From Clostridiales bacterium UBA1206 (GTDB lineage: Bacteria > Bacillota > Clostridia > Oscillospirales > CAG-382), in NCBI GenBank assembly GCA_002310055.1, contig DBXS01000023.1, positions 1 through 59,973 on the forward strand: a DNA stretch of 59,973 nt, in the 5' to 3' direction. The position numbers and the translations under genes were made by a program. The notes beneath the pieces were generated by a model. It worked only from the letters and a program-made list of their open reading frames with translations, was not told the DNA's origin and did no database searches. Shown here piece by piece: positions 30,940-39,825 of the stretch (position 1 is the stretch's first letter; each line of letters opens with the position of its first letter).

Positions 30940-31854
30940 TTATTTCGAAAGGATGCTAAACATATCGCCCATAAGGGCATCACGGTGGATATGGGTGACG
31001 CGGCGCATGGTATGTCTGCGCGGGTCGAAGGCGTAATGATTATCATATTCAGGTATCGGCGCGGGAGTGAATTCGGACATCATGAACCGGTCGCCGCCGT
31101 TGAACAGCCAGCCGACCGCCGTGACGTCCCATATAACGCGGCTCCATACTCTGCCTTTTGCATATGATTCCGCCGCCTCCACGGTGTGGGCGACGAGATA
31201 ATCGCACAGCGCGTTTTTGCCCTTGAGCCAGTATTCGAGCTCGGGCCGCGTAACATAAAACGACGAAACGACGCCCGCGCACGGAAGCTGGACGAGCGGG
31301 ACTCCGCAGCCGAACACCACGCGCGATGCCGCCACGTCCTGCATCATATTGAATTCGGCGGTGTCGCACCAGTGCGGCGAATGGCCGCCGAGCCACACGA
31401 TCACCGTATTTTCGGCTACCGCCGGATCCATTATAATTGCCGAAGCGATATTGGTTATGCAGCCGATCGAAACGACATAAAGCGGATTTTCGGGAGAATG
31501 CTCGCCTGCAAGCCGGCACAGCTCGCGAGCCGCGTCCGAAACGACCGGCGTTTTTTCGTCCGGAAGATAACGGTCGGATCCTTTGAAGACGAGCGCTTTC
31601 ATATCTTCTTTGCCCATGAGCGAAATCAGATTGAGTATTTCGGCATGGCTTTTTTCCATTCCGTCGCCGGGGGACGTCGAATTTTCGTTGAAAAACGGCG
31701 CGGCGAAAATCCCGCAAACGTTTGCCCTGCCGCTTTTTAAAAGATAAGAAATCGCAAACTGGTCATCTGTTTCGTTATACGCATCGGTATCGATCACGCA
31801 GTCGAATCCCTCCGCCGGCGGCGTGAGGTTTTTTATTCTCGTTTGTTCGTCCAT
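30940..31854 (-). CDS. Nucleoside hydrolase-like protein, 304 aa
   Basis: The inosine-uridine hydrolase fold is marked by the calcium-binding N-terminus VIDTDAYNETDDQFA, then VSIGCITNIASAI, VIVWLGGHSPH and NMMQDVAASRVVF. The family cleaves ribosides, but this branch (DTD followed by a longer loop to DD) is often found with carbohydrate genes, so the substrate is open. No signal peptide is present. The start at 31854 has GAGGTG upstream; an ATG at 31866 overlaps the DUF4855 stop. It is the last gene of the operon running from 36841. Confidence 0.85.
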   Translation of the reverse strand: MDEQTRIKNLTPPAEGFDCVIDTDAYNETDDQFAISYLLKSGRANVCGIFAAPFFNENSTSPGDGMEKSHAEILNLISLMGKEDMKALVFKGSDRYLPDEKTPVVSDAARELCRLAGEHSPENPLYVVSIGCITNIASAIIMDPAVAENTVIVWLGGHSPHWCDTAEFNMMQDVAASRVVFGCGVPLVQLPCAGVVSSFYVTRPELEYWLKGKNALCDYLVAHTVEAAESYAKGRVWSRVIWDVTAVGWLFNGGDRFMMSEFTPAPIPEYDNHYAFDPRRHTMRRVTHIHRDALMGDMFSILSK

Positions 31855-31862
31855 GGCGCACC

Positions 31863-33977
31863 TCATTTATCCATTTCATTTTTGTCTGTTTGTTCGCTTT
31901 TACGCTTTTTATGCAGATATATGATCGACGCGAGCGTTACTGCGACGGCGCCGGCGGCTAATGCTATCGCTGTGCCGAGCGGAAATTTCGAATCGTCATT
32001 GCCCTCGGCGGCGGAAAGATCCTCCTGAACGGAGCTCTCTTCGACAGGTTCGCCGACGGTAACGTTGATCTCGCAAATCGCCGTATCACCGAATTTCGTG
32101 GTGAATTTAACAGTTATAACGTCAGCTCCCTCGTAACCGCTTTCGGGCGTATAGAACACGCGGCGGTTGGAAACGAGCATCTGGCATTTGCCGTGCAGCG
32201 CCGACGCTTCGGCGGTAAAATCCGCGGTGTAGAGGTCGCCGCTTATATCCAAATCAACGGCGTAACGCTTTTTGTCTTTCGGCACGCGGGCGTCTTCCGC
32301 CGTAACGTTTGGCGCGCCCATATCGGCGCTGCGCTTGATATAGCGGTAGGTCAGCGTGTAGAGGTAATTCATATACGGGTCGTCGGATACGTAAAAGTTA
32401 TATATCGCGCCGGGGCCCGCGCCCTGATAAAACGTCTGCAGAGCGTTCATATACCCCGTCTTTGCGCCGTAATACAGATAATTTTCGTATATTTCGCCGT
32501 TTTTCTTAATATTTTCGGCGGAGCGGAAATTATGCGGTTCGGCGGTCTCGATCTCCACGCCCAGACCGTATTTATATATGGTCTGCGCGAACTCGCCCAG
32601 CATTTCGGTCTGATAATAGCTCGTGCGGAACACCAGGTTGGGCTGCATCACCGCGCCGTCGAAGCCGTATTCGCGCCATTTGTCGAACCCCACCGAAAGG
32701 TAGAACGGGTCGTACAGCACGCGCGCCGACGGACGGATCTCGCGGACGGCGGCGAGAGCCGAAGTTATGAATTCGAATTCGTCAGCCGAATCGTAACCCG
32801 CGATCTCTTCGCGGTACCAGTAGAAACCGGCGAGCTCTATGTTTTTATACCCCGCTTCGTCGAACAGGGCGCACACCTTGCGCACGTACCACTTTATGAT
32901 TTCCGCGCGCTCGGAAGCGGTGCGGGAATATTCGTCTTTTCCGTCGCCGTCGATATCGCCGAACGGCTTTTCCTGCACCAGCGGATACGGGACGGTGAGC
33001 AGGACTTTGACTTTTGTATCTATGCCCAGCGCGGCGTTGCGCACGTCCGCGGCTTTTTCGAGCGCCGCAAGATTAAATTCGGCGTGGAAGGTGCGGCTTA
33101 TGTAGAGTTCCCAGTCGCTCATAACGGCGCCGGGTTTGCCCGAAGTTTTGGTGAGCCGCCCGCCCGAAGGATAATCGGTATGACATGGGACGAACGCGAC
33201 CGTGTCGAACATCGTGTCGAGCACTTCGCCTTTCTGCATATACGCTATATACGGGAGCAGTTCTTCGGCGGTGTTGTCGGCGCGCGCCTGATCGGAATAA
33301 TAGCCGTCGTATATCTTTATGATCGACGCGATACCGTTCATTTCCGCGCTGCCCTGCGGGAAATATCCCGCGTCTTCGGGCTCGGTATACCCGGGCAATC
33401 CGCTTGCCGCGGAAACGTCGCCGCCGCCGAAAACCGTTATCTCGTCGCACCAGACGAACACGCCGCATTCGAATTCCACTTTGACGTACCTTGCGCGGTA
33501 GGTCTTTTCGGTTTTAAGCTCGTATTCGCGTTTGACTGTTTCTTCGGAATACCCGCCGGTGCGGTATTCGTGCACGCAGACGTAATGCTCACCGTCGGCG
33601 GAAAGCCACAGCCGCAGATACGCGGGCTCGTAGACTCCGCCGCCCGCGTGCAGAAAACTGCCGCCGTAGCCGCTGATTGCGACATCAGCGCCGAAATCAA
33701 AGCAGATAAGGCGCGAAACGCTGCGGAACGCCCGGTAGTAGCGGGCGTCTTTTACGTTCGCGGCGGCGTACACGCCGTCGGTGAGGCAGCCGGTATCGAT
33801 ATCGAACTTTTCGCCGTTTTCGGTATAATTGCGGTATGAATATTCGGTAGGGGCGCCGAATTCCACGGCGTACGCCCTGCCTTTTGCTATGTTGCGCGCG
33901 CTTTCGGCGGCGCCTGTTTTAAAATTCGTAACGAGCATAAGCGTGAGCAGCAACAGGGCTGCGAGTTTATTCTTCAT
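31863..33977 (-). CDS. DUF4855 exported, membrane-anchored protein, 704 aa
   Basis: An N-terminal signal peptide (LAALLLLTLMLVTNF) is followed by a discoidin-like domain (residues 25-185, ending YVKVEFECGVFVWCDEITVFG) and a DUF4855 domain (about 210-540; AFVPCHTDYPSGG, VLLTVPYP, FYWYREE, LYDPFYL). DUF4855 is a TIM-barrel-like glycosidase-type family without a proven reaction. An Ig-like domain follows, then an acidic linker and a C-terminal membrane helix (about 670-690) with a basic tail, placing the enzyme on the cell surface. Its start overlaps the SGNH lipoprotein stop by 11 bases. Confidence 0.85.
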   Translation of the reverse strand: MKNKLAALLLLTLMLVTNFKTGAAESARNIAKGRAYAVEFGAPTEYSYRNYTENGEKFDIDTGCLTDGVYAAANVKDARYYRAFRSVSRLICFDFGADVAISGYGGSFLHAGGGVYEPAYLRLWLSADGEHYVCVHEYRTGGYSEETVKREYELKTEKTYRARYVKVEFECGVFVWCDEITVFGGGDVSAASGLPGYTEPEDAGYFPQGSAEMNGIASIIKIYDGYYSDQARADNTAEELLPYIAYMQKGEVLDTMFDTVAFVPCHTDYPSGGRLTKTSGKPGAVMSDWELYISRTFHAEFNLAALEKAADVRNAALGIDTKVKVLLTVPYPLVQEKPFGDIDGDGKDEYSRTASERAEIIKWYVRKVCALFDEAGYKNIELAGFYWYREEIAGYDSADEFEFITSALAAVREIRPSARVLYDPFYLSVGFDKWREYGFDGAVMQPNLVFRTSYYQTEMLGEFAQTIYKYGLGVEIETAEPHNFRSAENIKKNGEIYENYLYYGAKTGYMNALQTFYQGAGPGAIYNFYVSDDPYMNYLYTLTYRYIKRSADMGAPNVTAEDARVPKDKKRYAVDLDISGDLYTADFTAEASALHGKCQMLVSNRRVFYTPESGYEGADVITVKFTTKFGDTAICEINVTVGEPVEESSVQEDLSAAEGNDDSKFPLGTAIALAAGAVAVTLASIIYLHKKRKSEQTDKNEMDK

Positions 33978-35079
33978 TTGCTTTTACCAGTGAGTTCCAT
34001 TTTCGCCTGAGCAAGCGCGCGATGACTTCGTGGCCGTATCCGTTGGGGTGCGGATCGAAATCGAGCGGCGTGCCGAGCGAAAACGCGGTGTTTGAATTGA
34101 GCACGTCGTATTTTGAGTTTTCGAATTCGGTGTAAACGTCGAGCACTTCGCAGCCGCACAGCTCGGCGGCGCGGTAGATCACGCGGTTGAGGCTGCACAC
34201 GAATTCGTCGACCAGCGCCGAAACGTCCTTGTGATAAATGGCGGGAACGTTTATGACCAGCCCCTTGTAGGGATTATACACGGTCTGTATGATGACGACG
34301 GCGTGCGGCGCCTTGCGGCGGATCTTTTCGAGCAGGTCGGGAAGTTCTTTTTTGGTCTTATCCAAGCCGCGCCGGACTTCGGCGCGCAAAAGTTCGTCGT
34401 CGAACGCGTCTTTGAGCGCTTTGAAAAACCTGTCGACGCGTGCCTTGTCGCCCAAACCGATAAGCGTTTTGGCGTATTCCGCCAGTATGCCCACGCCGAA
34501 ATCCCGGTACAACGGCAGGAATCTGTCGCCCACGGTGTGGAGCACGTTGTTGCCGCCTATCGAGACGGTGACGAGGTCGGCGTCTTCGATATTTATGCGG
34601 TCGAGCTGCGAAAGCAGGTCGTCGGTCTCGTACCCCTTGACCGCGTAATTGCGGTAATCGCATTCGCCGCACATAGCCGCGAACAGCGCGCCGTAGCATT
34701 TGCGCTTGGGATCGTTGAGCGCGTAGCCCGAAGCGATGGAATCGCCCAGCGCCACGTATACGAAATCGCCGTCCGGCAGATACACGGGTTCGGTCTCGGG
34801 TTCGGAATTATATCCTATGGGGTATGTCTGCCCGTACGAAGGCCGGCTGACATCGGGCAGCGAGGTGTTCTTGCCCTGTTGTTCGGAGCTTTCTTCGGGC
34901 GGATCTTCGCTTGATCCTCCGGATATTTCTTCAGCTGCCTCCGTTTTGCTCGCTTCGGGCGCGAAAAGCTCGCCCGCAAAACGGTCGGGTGTTCCCGAAA
35001 CATCCTCTTCCGCCGAGCAGGCGCAGAGCGCGCAGAACAGTATTGATATCGTGCATAACAAAGCGAGCGCTTTTTTCAT
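33967..35079 (-). CDS. SGNH/GDSL hydrolase lipoprotein, 370 aa
   Basis: A lipoprotein signal with lipobox LCAC (Cys near residue 21) is followed by a Ser/Glu-rich linker to residue 95 and an SGNH esterase domain. Block I is VALGDSIASGY (nucleophile Ser), block III is VSIGGNNVL, and block V is DPHPNGYGH with catalytic Asp and His. It should act at the outer face of the membrane, likely removing acyl groups from polysaccharide or lipid. Co-transcribed with the acyl-CoA ligase 37 bases upstream and DUF4855 downstream. Confidence 0.9.
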   Translation of the reverse strand: MKKALALLCTISILFCALCACSAEEDVSGTPDRFAGELFAPEASKTEAAEEISGGSSEDPPEESSEQQGKNTSLPDVSRPSYGQTYPIGYNSEPETEPVYLPDGDFVYVALGDSIASGYALNDPKRKCYGALFAAMCGECDYRNYAVKGYETDDLLSQLDRINIEDADLVTVSIGGNNVLHTVGDRFLPLYRDFGVGILAEYAKTLIGLGDKARVDRFFKALKDAFDDELLRAEVRRGLDKTKKELPDLLEKIRRKAPHAVVIIQTVYNPYKGLVINVPAIYHKDVSALVDEFVCSLNRVIYRAAELCGCEVLDVYTEFENSKYDVLNSNTAFSLGTPLDFDPHPNGYGHEVIARLLRRKWNSLVKANEE

Positions 35080-35116
35080 AAAGCAGGTTCCTTCCGGCGG
35101 CGCGCCGCCGCTTTTT

Positions 35117-36841
35117 TCAGCCGCCGCGTTTTATCTTGGCGGAGGTGGTCTTTTCGAATTCGACGGTGCGGATGACAAAATCCTTAATGACCTTGTGGTT
35201 GGGCTGACCTTCGTTGTAGCAGTCGAGTATCTCCTTGACCGCGCCTTCCACGTCGGTTATATTGTTATCTTTGATATATTTCTGGTCCGGATATATCTCG
35301 GCGCCGACTACGTGTTCGCCGTTGGGGCGCACGAATTCGCGCACCACTATCTCGCCGAGCAGGTCGGACATACGGTGGAGCTTGTATTCGAGCTCTTCCG
35401 GATACACGTTCTTGCCGTTGGGCAGGATTATGATGTTCTTGAGTCTTCCGGTCACGCACAGGCGGTTATCTTTATACAGTTTGCCTATATCGCCGGTGCG
35501 GAACCAGCCGTCTTCGTCGAACGCCAGAGCGGTCCGTTCGGGATCCTTGTAATAGCCCATCATAACGTTGGGCGCCTTGACGCAGATCTCGCCTTCGCCT
35601 TCGTCGTTGGCGTTTGCGATCTTGACTTCGACGCCGGGCATTATGGTGCCGACCGAGCGGTAATCGTGGAATTCGGGGCGCGTGATGGTGATTATGGGCG
35701 CGCATTCGGTTATGCCGTAGCCGGTGCAGATGGTTATGCCTATGGAATAGAAGAATTCCGCGATCTCGGGTGCGAGCGGAGCGCCTCCGCAGATTATCTC
35801 AAGCAGTCTTCCGCCGAAAGTGGCGTGGATCTCCGCAAAGAGTTTCTGACGCAGGTCTATGCCCGCTTTGAGCAGGAAATCGGATATTTTTATAGCTTTT
35901 TTGACCTTTTTCGCCTTGCCCTGCTCTTCGATCTTTTCCCAGATGGAACGGTACATTTTCTCCACGAACAGCGGGACGAGCTGGACGTCGGTTGGGCGGT
36001 ATTCCTTGAAGTTGGGCATAAGGGTGCGCAGGTTTTCGTTTATGTGGTTGGTGTTGCCCGAATGGAACATCCCCAGCAGCCCGCAGGTCGATTCCAGCGT
36101 GTGGTAATACGGCAGCACCGAAATGCACGAATAGGTGACGTGCATAATGTCCGGCGAATGCGAGACGACGTAGCATATCTGCCGCTGATTGAGCATAACG
36201 CCTTTTGCCTTGCCGGTGGTGCCGGAGGTGAACACCAGCTCCGAAAGCCGTTCGGTATCCGGAACGATATCGGTGTAGCGCGTGTCGCCGGCGAGATACA
36301 GCCTGCGCCCGGTCTCGAGCACGTCGGAAAGCGAAACGTGACTCTCGTCGCGCACGGCGGGTTCTTCCATACAGATATAAAGTTTTACGTTGGGAAGTCC
36401 GGGTTCGAGCGAGCGTATCTTTTTTTCCGCCGATTTGGCGTAGATGATGACCGTTGAATCGGAAAAATTGAATATGTATTCCAGTTCTTCTTCCGAAAGC
36501 ATGTTGTCGGTGGGGACCGCCACTCCGGCGGAAGCCATAACGGCGTAAAACGAAAGCGCCCATTCATAGCAGTTGTTGCCGATAATGACGATATGCTCTT
36601 TTTCTATGCCGTATTCGCAAAGTCCGGTGCCCAGCGAGTTGACTTCGGTCTTGAATTCGTTGAACGTGACCGAAACGAGTTCGCCGTTCCGTTTGAATTT
36701 CCACGCCGGTTTGTCGCCGTATTTTGCGACGCAGACGTCGATAAGTTCGCGCACCGAGCTGACGTACGGGCAGCAGCGGTAATAGGGATAGTCTTTTCTG
36801 CGGTTGCGAAAACGCTTGAATTCGGGTTCTTTTGCAGACAT
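35117..36841 (-). CDS. AMP-binding acyl-CoA ligase, 574 aa
   Basis: This adenylate-forming enzyme activates a carboxylic acid as acyl-AMP and then acyl-CoA. The AMP-binding motif LVFTSGTTGKAKGVML lies near residues 200-215, the second motif is GYGITECAP, and the hinge/C-terminal motifs are GWFRTGDIGKLY and GRLKNIIILPNGKNVYPEE. The overall layout fits the long-chain fatty-acid group; chain preference cannot be read. The GAGGTG site supports the start and the gene has its own promoter. It heads the operon with the SGNH lipoprotein. Confidence 0.9.
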   Translation of the reverse strand: MSAKEPEFKRFRNRRKDYPYYRCCPYVSSVRELIDVCVAKYGDKPAWKFKRNGELVSVTFNEFKTEVNSLGTGLCEYGIEKEHIVIIGNNCYEWALSFYAVMASAGVAVPTDNMLSEEELEYIFNFSDSTVIIYAKSAEKKIRSLEPGLPNVKLYICMEEPAVRDESHVSLSDVLETGRRLYLAGDTRYTDIVPDTERLSELVFTSGTTGKAKGVMLNQRQICYVVSHSPDIMHVTYSCISVLPYYHTLESTCGLLGMFHSGNTNHINENLRTLMPNFKEYRPTDVQLVPLFVEKMYRSIWEKIEEQGKAKKVKKAIKISDFLLKAGIDLRQKLFAEIHATFGGRLLEIICGGAPLAPEIAEFFYSIGITICTGYGITECAPIITITRPEFHDYRSVGTIMPGVEVKIANANDEGEGEICVKAPNVMMGYYKDPERTALAFDEDGWFRTGDIGKLYKDNRLCVTGRLKNIIILPNGKNVYPEELEYKLHRMSDLLGEIVVREFVRPNGEHVVGAEIYPDQKYIKDNNITDVEGAVKEILDCYNEGQPNHKVIKDFVIRTVEFEKTTSAKIKRGG

Positions 36842-36894
36842 TGCCGCACCTCGTTGAAATTTGATCGATTTGAAAAATGTGTTTTTCCGTTCAT

Positions 36895-36923
36895 ATTATA
36901 CCATTCGGGCGTGCAAAAATCAA
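36895..36923 (-). promoter_or_regulatory. Promoter of the acyl-CoA ligase operon
   Basis: TTGATT and TATAAT with a 17-base spacer, about 54 bases before the start codon. Confidence 0.75.
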
Positions 36924-36980
36924 TACCGTTTTGTCAGGCGGGAACGCGCGCGAATAAACTGGAACGAGGTGAATATTTGT

Positions 36981-37676
36981 ATGAGTGAAACGCTTGACCG
37001 CACCGCGCTGCTCGCGCCCGACCTCGTTTCGCCTGCCGCGGTCGCGTTCGACGGCGAAAGGTTCTATACCGTGAACGGGTCAGATCCGTTTGCGTTCGTG
37101 TTCGCGCGCGACGGCACGTTTTTGAACAAATGCCGTACCGTGCGTCCGTACCGCACCGCGCGTTACGACGCTCAGACGCGCACGTTTTGCTGCTTGGGCA
37201 GCGGCTGCGGCAGAACGGTCTATTTTACCGACGAACGGTTCGCAGAGACGGGCTGCGTGCGGATCGGCAGCGCGCCGTACGGCGGCGACGGCTATATCGC
37301 AGACGCGTTTACGGGCGAAAACGGCGATATCATAAACGTCGTACGCCCCAAAGCGCTTGAAGTGTATTCGTCCGGCGGCGACTATCTTTTGACTTCCGCG
37401 CGCGCGGGCGAAGGCGCCGAATACCTGCTTTGGGCGCGGGGCGAAAGCGGGAGCGCTTTGTGCTTTGAACAAAACGGCGTGCGCTTTATAGAAACGGCGG
37501 ACGAAACGCGCGTTATGGAAAGCTGTGTGAAACTGCGCTCTTTCGTCCCGTACGGGAACGCCGTACTGGGGGCTTTTTCGGATAATTACATCTACACTTA
37601 CGTTGCGCCGCTTTTCGATACGCGCCGCGCGGCGGCGGGATACGCGCAACCGCGCCGCGGGTGCGGGAACGTTTGA
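36981..37676 (+). CDS. Hypothetical protein, 231 aa
   Basis: The family is not recognised. The start at 36981 follows GAGGTG; earlier codons in the frame lie over the neighbouring promoter. The product is soluble and predicted all-beta, with repeated short strands such as AVAFDGERFYTVNGSD, ARYDAQTRTFCCLGSG and VLGAFSDNYIYTYV, resembling three or four blades of a beta-propeller. No signal peptide or catalytic motif is seen. It stands alone between divergent and downstream promoters and ends 92 bases before the NAD(P)HX repair gene. Confidence 0.65.
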   Translation: MSETLDRTALLAPDLVSPAAVAFDGERFYTVNGSDPFAFVFARDGTFLNKCRTVRPYRTARYDAQTRTFCCLGSGCGRTVYFTDERFAETGCVRIGSAPYGGDGYIADAFTGENGDIINVVRPKALEVYSSGGDYLLTSARAGEGAEYLLWARGESGSALCFEQNGVRFIETADETRVMESCVKLRSFVPYGNAVLGAFSDNYIYTYVAPLFDTRRAAAGYAQPRRGCGNV

Positions 37677-37705
37677 ATTATAAGGCAAAATATAGCAAAT
37701 GACTG

Positions 37706-37734
37706 TTGCATTCCCGCAAAAAGTATGGTAGAAT
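37706..37734 (+). promoter_or_regulatory. Promoter of the NAD(P)HX repair gene
   Basis: TTGCAT and TAGAAT with a 17-base spacer, 34 bases before the start codon. Confidence 0.7.
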
Positions 37735-37768
37735 CATAATACAAAGACGTGAAAGGCGGTAAACCGGT

Positions 37769-39247
37769 ATGAAATACGAAAACGTTTTTCTCTCGGCTTC
37801 ATCTGTAAAAGAGGCAGACGGCAGAGCGGCAGGCTACGGTATCACATCTTTTATGCTAATGGATAACGCGGGCCGCGAGCTTTTGCGCTATATCGAAGAA
37901 TACGGCGCCGACACCTCTTCCGTAATAATTATGTGCGGCAGAGGCGGCAACGGCGGCAACGGGTATTCGCTGGCGTGCCGTATGCGCGAGCGCGGCATCA
38001 ACGTGCGCGTGGTTTGCACCGCGCCACCCAAAAACACGGATTCCGTGGCGTTTATGGAACGCTTTCTGAACAGCGGCGGCGAGATAATAAGGTTCGCCGA
38101 AGACAGCGACACTATCTTTGCGCTGTTTCTGGAAGCCACGCTGGTGGTCGATTCGTTCCACGGCGCGGCGTTCAACGGCGAGCTGAGGGGCGACGAGCTC
38201 AAAATGGTGGAATGGTGCAACGCTTCGACGGCGAGCATACTCGCCGTGGATATCCCTACCGGAGTCAGCGCCGACGGCAGAGTGCTGCCCAACTGCGTGG
38301 ACGCCGATTTCACCGTCACCTTCACCGCTCACAAGGCCGCCACGGTATCATACCCCGCGCTGGATTACTGCGGCAAGGTCTACGTCGCGGACATCGGAGT
38401 CCCCGACGAAGTGCTCAAGTCTCTGCGCCCTTCGGGCTGCATAATAGACGAAAACGTGCTTTCGTATCTTCCCGAGCGCGCCGCCAACACCAACAAGGGC
38501 AGTTTCGGCACCCTGCTTGCGTTCGTGGGCAGCAGGAATATGCCCGGCGCCGCTTATCTTTCGTCGCTCGCCGCGCTGCGCGCCGGCGTGGGACTTTTGA
38601 AAGTCACCTCCGACGACGACACGCTCGCCGTGCTCAAAAACCGGCTGGCGGAACCCGTATTCGTGCCGCTTTCCGAAGAATCGGTCAACGAACAGAAATA
38701 TTCCGCGCTGCTCGCGGGCTGCGGCCTGGGGCGCGACAACGACGACGCGTTGGGCTGGCTTTTGAAACGCCAGAACCAGATAACCATTATAGACGCCGAC
38801 GGCATAAATTATCTCGCTTCGCATATAAATGTACTGATGGAAATGCAGGGCGATATAATCCTTACGCCGCATCCCGGCGAGATGGCCCGGCTCATAGGCG
38901 CGGACACAGAATACGTGAACAGCAACCGCATAGAATGCGCGCGCGCGTTCGCTATGGAATACTGCTGCGTGGTGGTGCTGAAAGGCGCCAACACCGTGAT
39001 AGCTTCGCCCAACGGCGACATATTCGTCAACACCACGGGCAATTCGGCGCTCGCCAAAGGCGGCAGCGGCGACGTGCTCGCCGGCGTGATAGCTTCGCTC
39101 GCGGCGCAGGGAGTGACTCCGCTGAAAGCCGCCTGCATAGGCGCTTACGTCCACGGCAGGGCCGCCGACGAAATGGTGAGCGAACTGGGCGTGCGCGGTC
39201 TGCTCCCGCACGATCTGCCCGCGCAGATAGGCAGGCTGCTGGGCTGA
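37769..39247 (+). CDS. nnr: Bifunctional NAD(P)HX epimerase/dehydratase, 492 aa
   Basis: It repairs hydrated NAD(P)H: the N-terminal YjeF domain epimerises NAD(P)HX and the C-terminal ribokinase-like domain dehydrates the S form with ATP or ADP. The N-domain shows MDNAGRELL, GRGGNGGNGYSLA and VDIPTGVSADG; the C-domain shows NKGSFGTLLAFVGS, ILTPHPGEMARL, VVLKGANTVIA and the ATP-site motif NSALAKGGSGDVLAGVI. The epimerase loop usually reading VVDALFGTGL is VVDSFHGAAF here, a small divergence that may alter that activity. Probably in one unit with the following lipoprotein and alr. Confidence 0.95.
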   Translation: MKYENVFLSASSVKEADGRAAGYGITSFMLMDNAGRELLRYIEEYGADTSSVIIMCGRGGNGGNGYSLACRMRERGINVRVVCTAPPKNTDSVAFMERFLNSGGEIIRFAEDSDTIFALFLEATLVVDSFHGAAFNGELRGDELKMVEWCNASTASILAVDIPTGVSADGRVLPNCVDADFTVTFTAHKAATVSYPALDYCGKVYVADIGVPDEVLKSLRPSGCIIDENVLSYLPERAANTNKGSFGTLLAFVGSRNMPGAAYLSSLAALRAGVGLLKVTSDDDTLAVLKNRLAEPVFVPLSEESVNEQKYSALLAGCGLGRDNDDALGWLLKRQNQITIIDADGINYLASHINVLMEMQGDIILTPHPGEMARLIGADTEYVNSNRIECARAFAMEYCCVVVLKGANTVIASPNGDIFVNTTGNSALAKGGSGDVLAGVIASLAAQGVTPLKAACIGAYVHGRAADEMVSELGVRGLLPHDLPAQIGRLLG

Positions 39248-39297
39248 CGTCTTTTGCCCGCATTTCCGGAAATCTCATTTTTTCGGGAGTGCTTTCA

Positions 39298-39798
39298 ATG
39301 AAAAAAACGTTTTCACTTGTTTTCGCCCTCGCCCTTGTGCTCGCGCTCGTTTCCTGCGGCGGGAGCGCGGACGCGGCAATGCAAATAAAGGCCGCCTTTA
39401 CGGCGCCCTTTGAGTATTCGGTCTCCACCCCGTCGTTCGGGTTCGAGTATACCAAAACGCCCGAAAGCGCCGTTATGGTGCTCGATACGCCCGACACGCT
39501 CAAAGGGCTCACCGTCACGCGTGACAAAGACGGCGTGACCGCGTCGTACGACGGGATAGTGGTGACTCTGCCCGAAAGCACCGTCAAAAAGCTGACTTCG
39601 CTGGATATGCTGGCGGATAAGATAGTCCCCGCCATCGACGCCGGCGAATACAACTTGACCGAAGAAAACGGCGTTACGGTATTGACTTTTGTAAGCGGCG
39701 ACGACGTTTTTGCGGTGACCTGCGGCGAAGACGGCGTCATCACGGGAGCCAAAGCGACGGTCGCGGGAAAGACCTTTGAATTTGCCTTTTTACACTGA
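39298..39798 (+). CDS. Small lipoprotein, 166 aa
   Basis: A lipoprotein signal (MKKTFSLVFALALVLALVSC; lipobox LVSC) precedes a 145-residue domain with alternating strands (EYSVSTPSFGFEYTKTPESA, GLTVTRDKDGVTASYDGI). The family is not recognised; it may be a membrane-tethered beta-sandwich. It sits 50 bases after nnr and 27 bases before alr on the same strand with no terminator between, so it is likely co-expressed. GGGAG lies ten bases before the start. Confidence 0.75.
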   Translation: MKKTFSLVFALALVLALVSCGGSADAAMQIKAAFTAPFEYSVSTPSFGFEYTKTPESAVMVLDTPDTLKGLTVTRDKDGVTASYDGIVVTLPESTVKKLTSLDMLADKIVPAIDAGEYNLTEENGVTVLTFVSGDDVFAVTCGEDGVITGAKATVAGKTFEFAFLH

Positions 39799-39825
39799 CA
39801 CTTTAAACGACAAGGAAGATAAATT

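Noticed and set aside
37933..39798. 621-residue frame over nnr and the lipoprotein
   Set aside because: Arg-rich shadow of nnr; only its last 166 codons, in phase after the ATG at 39298, are the real lipoprotein.
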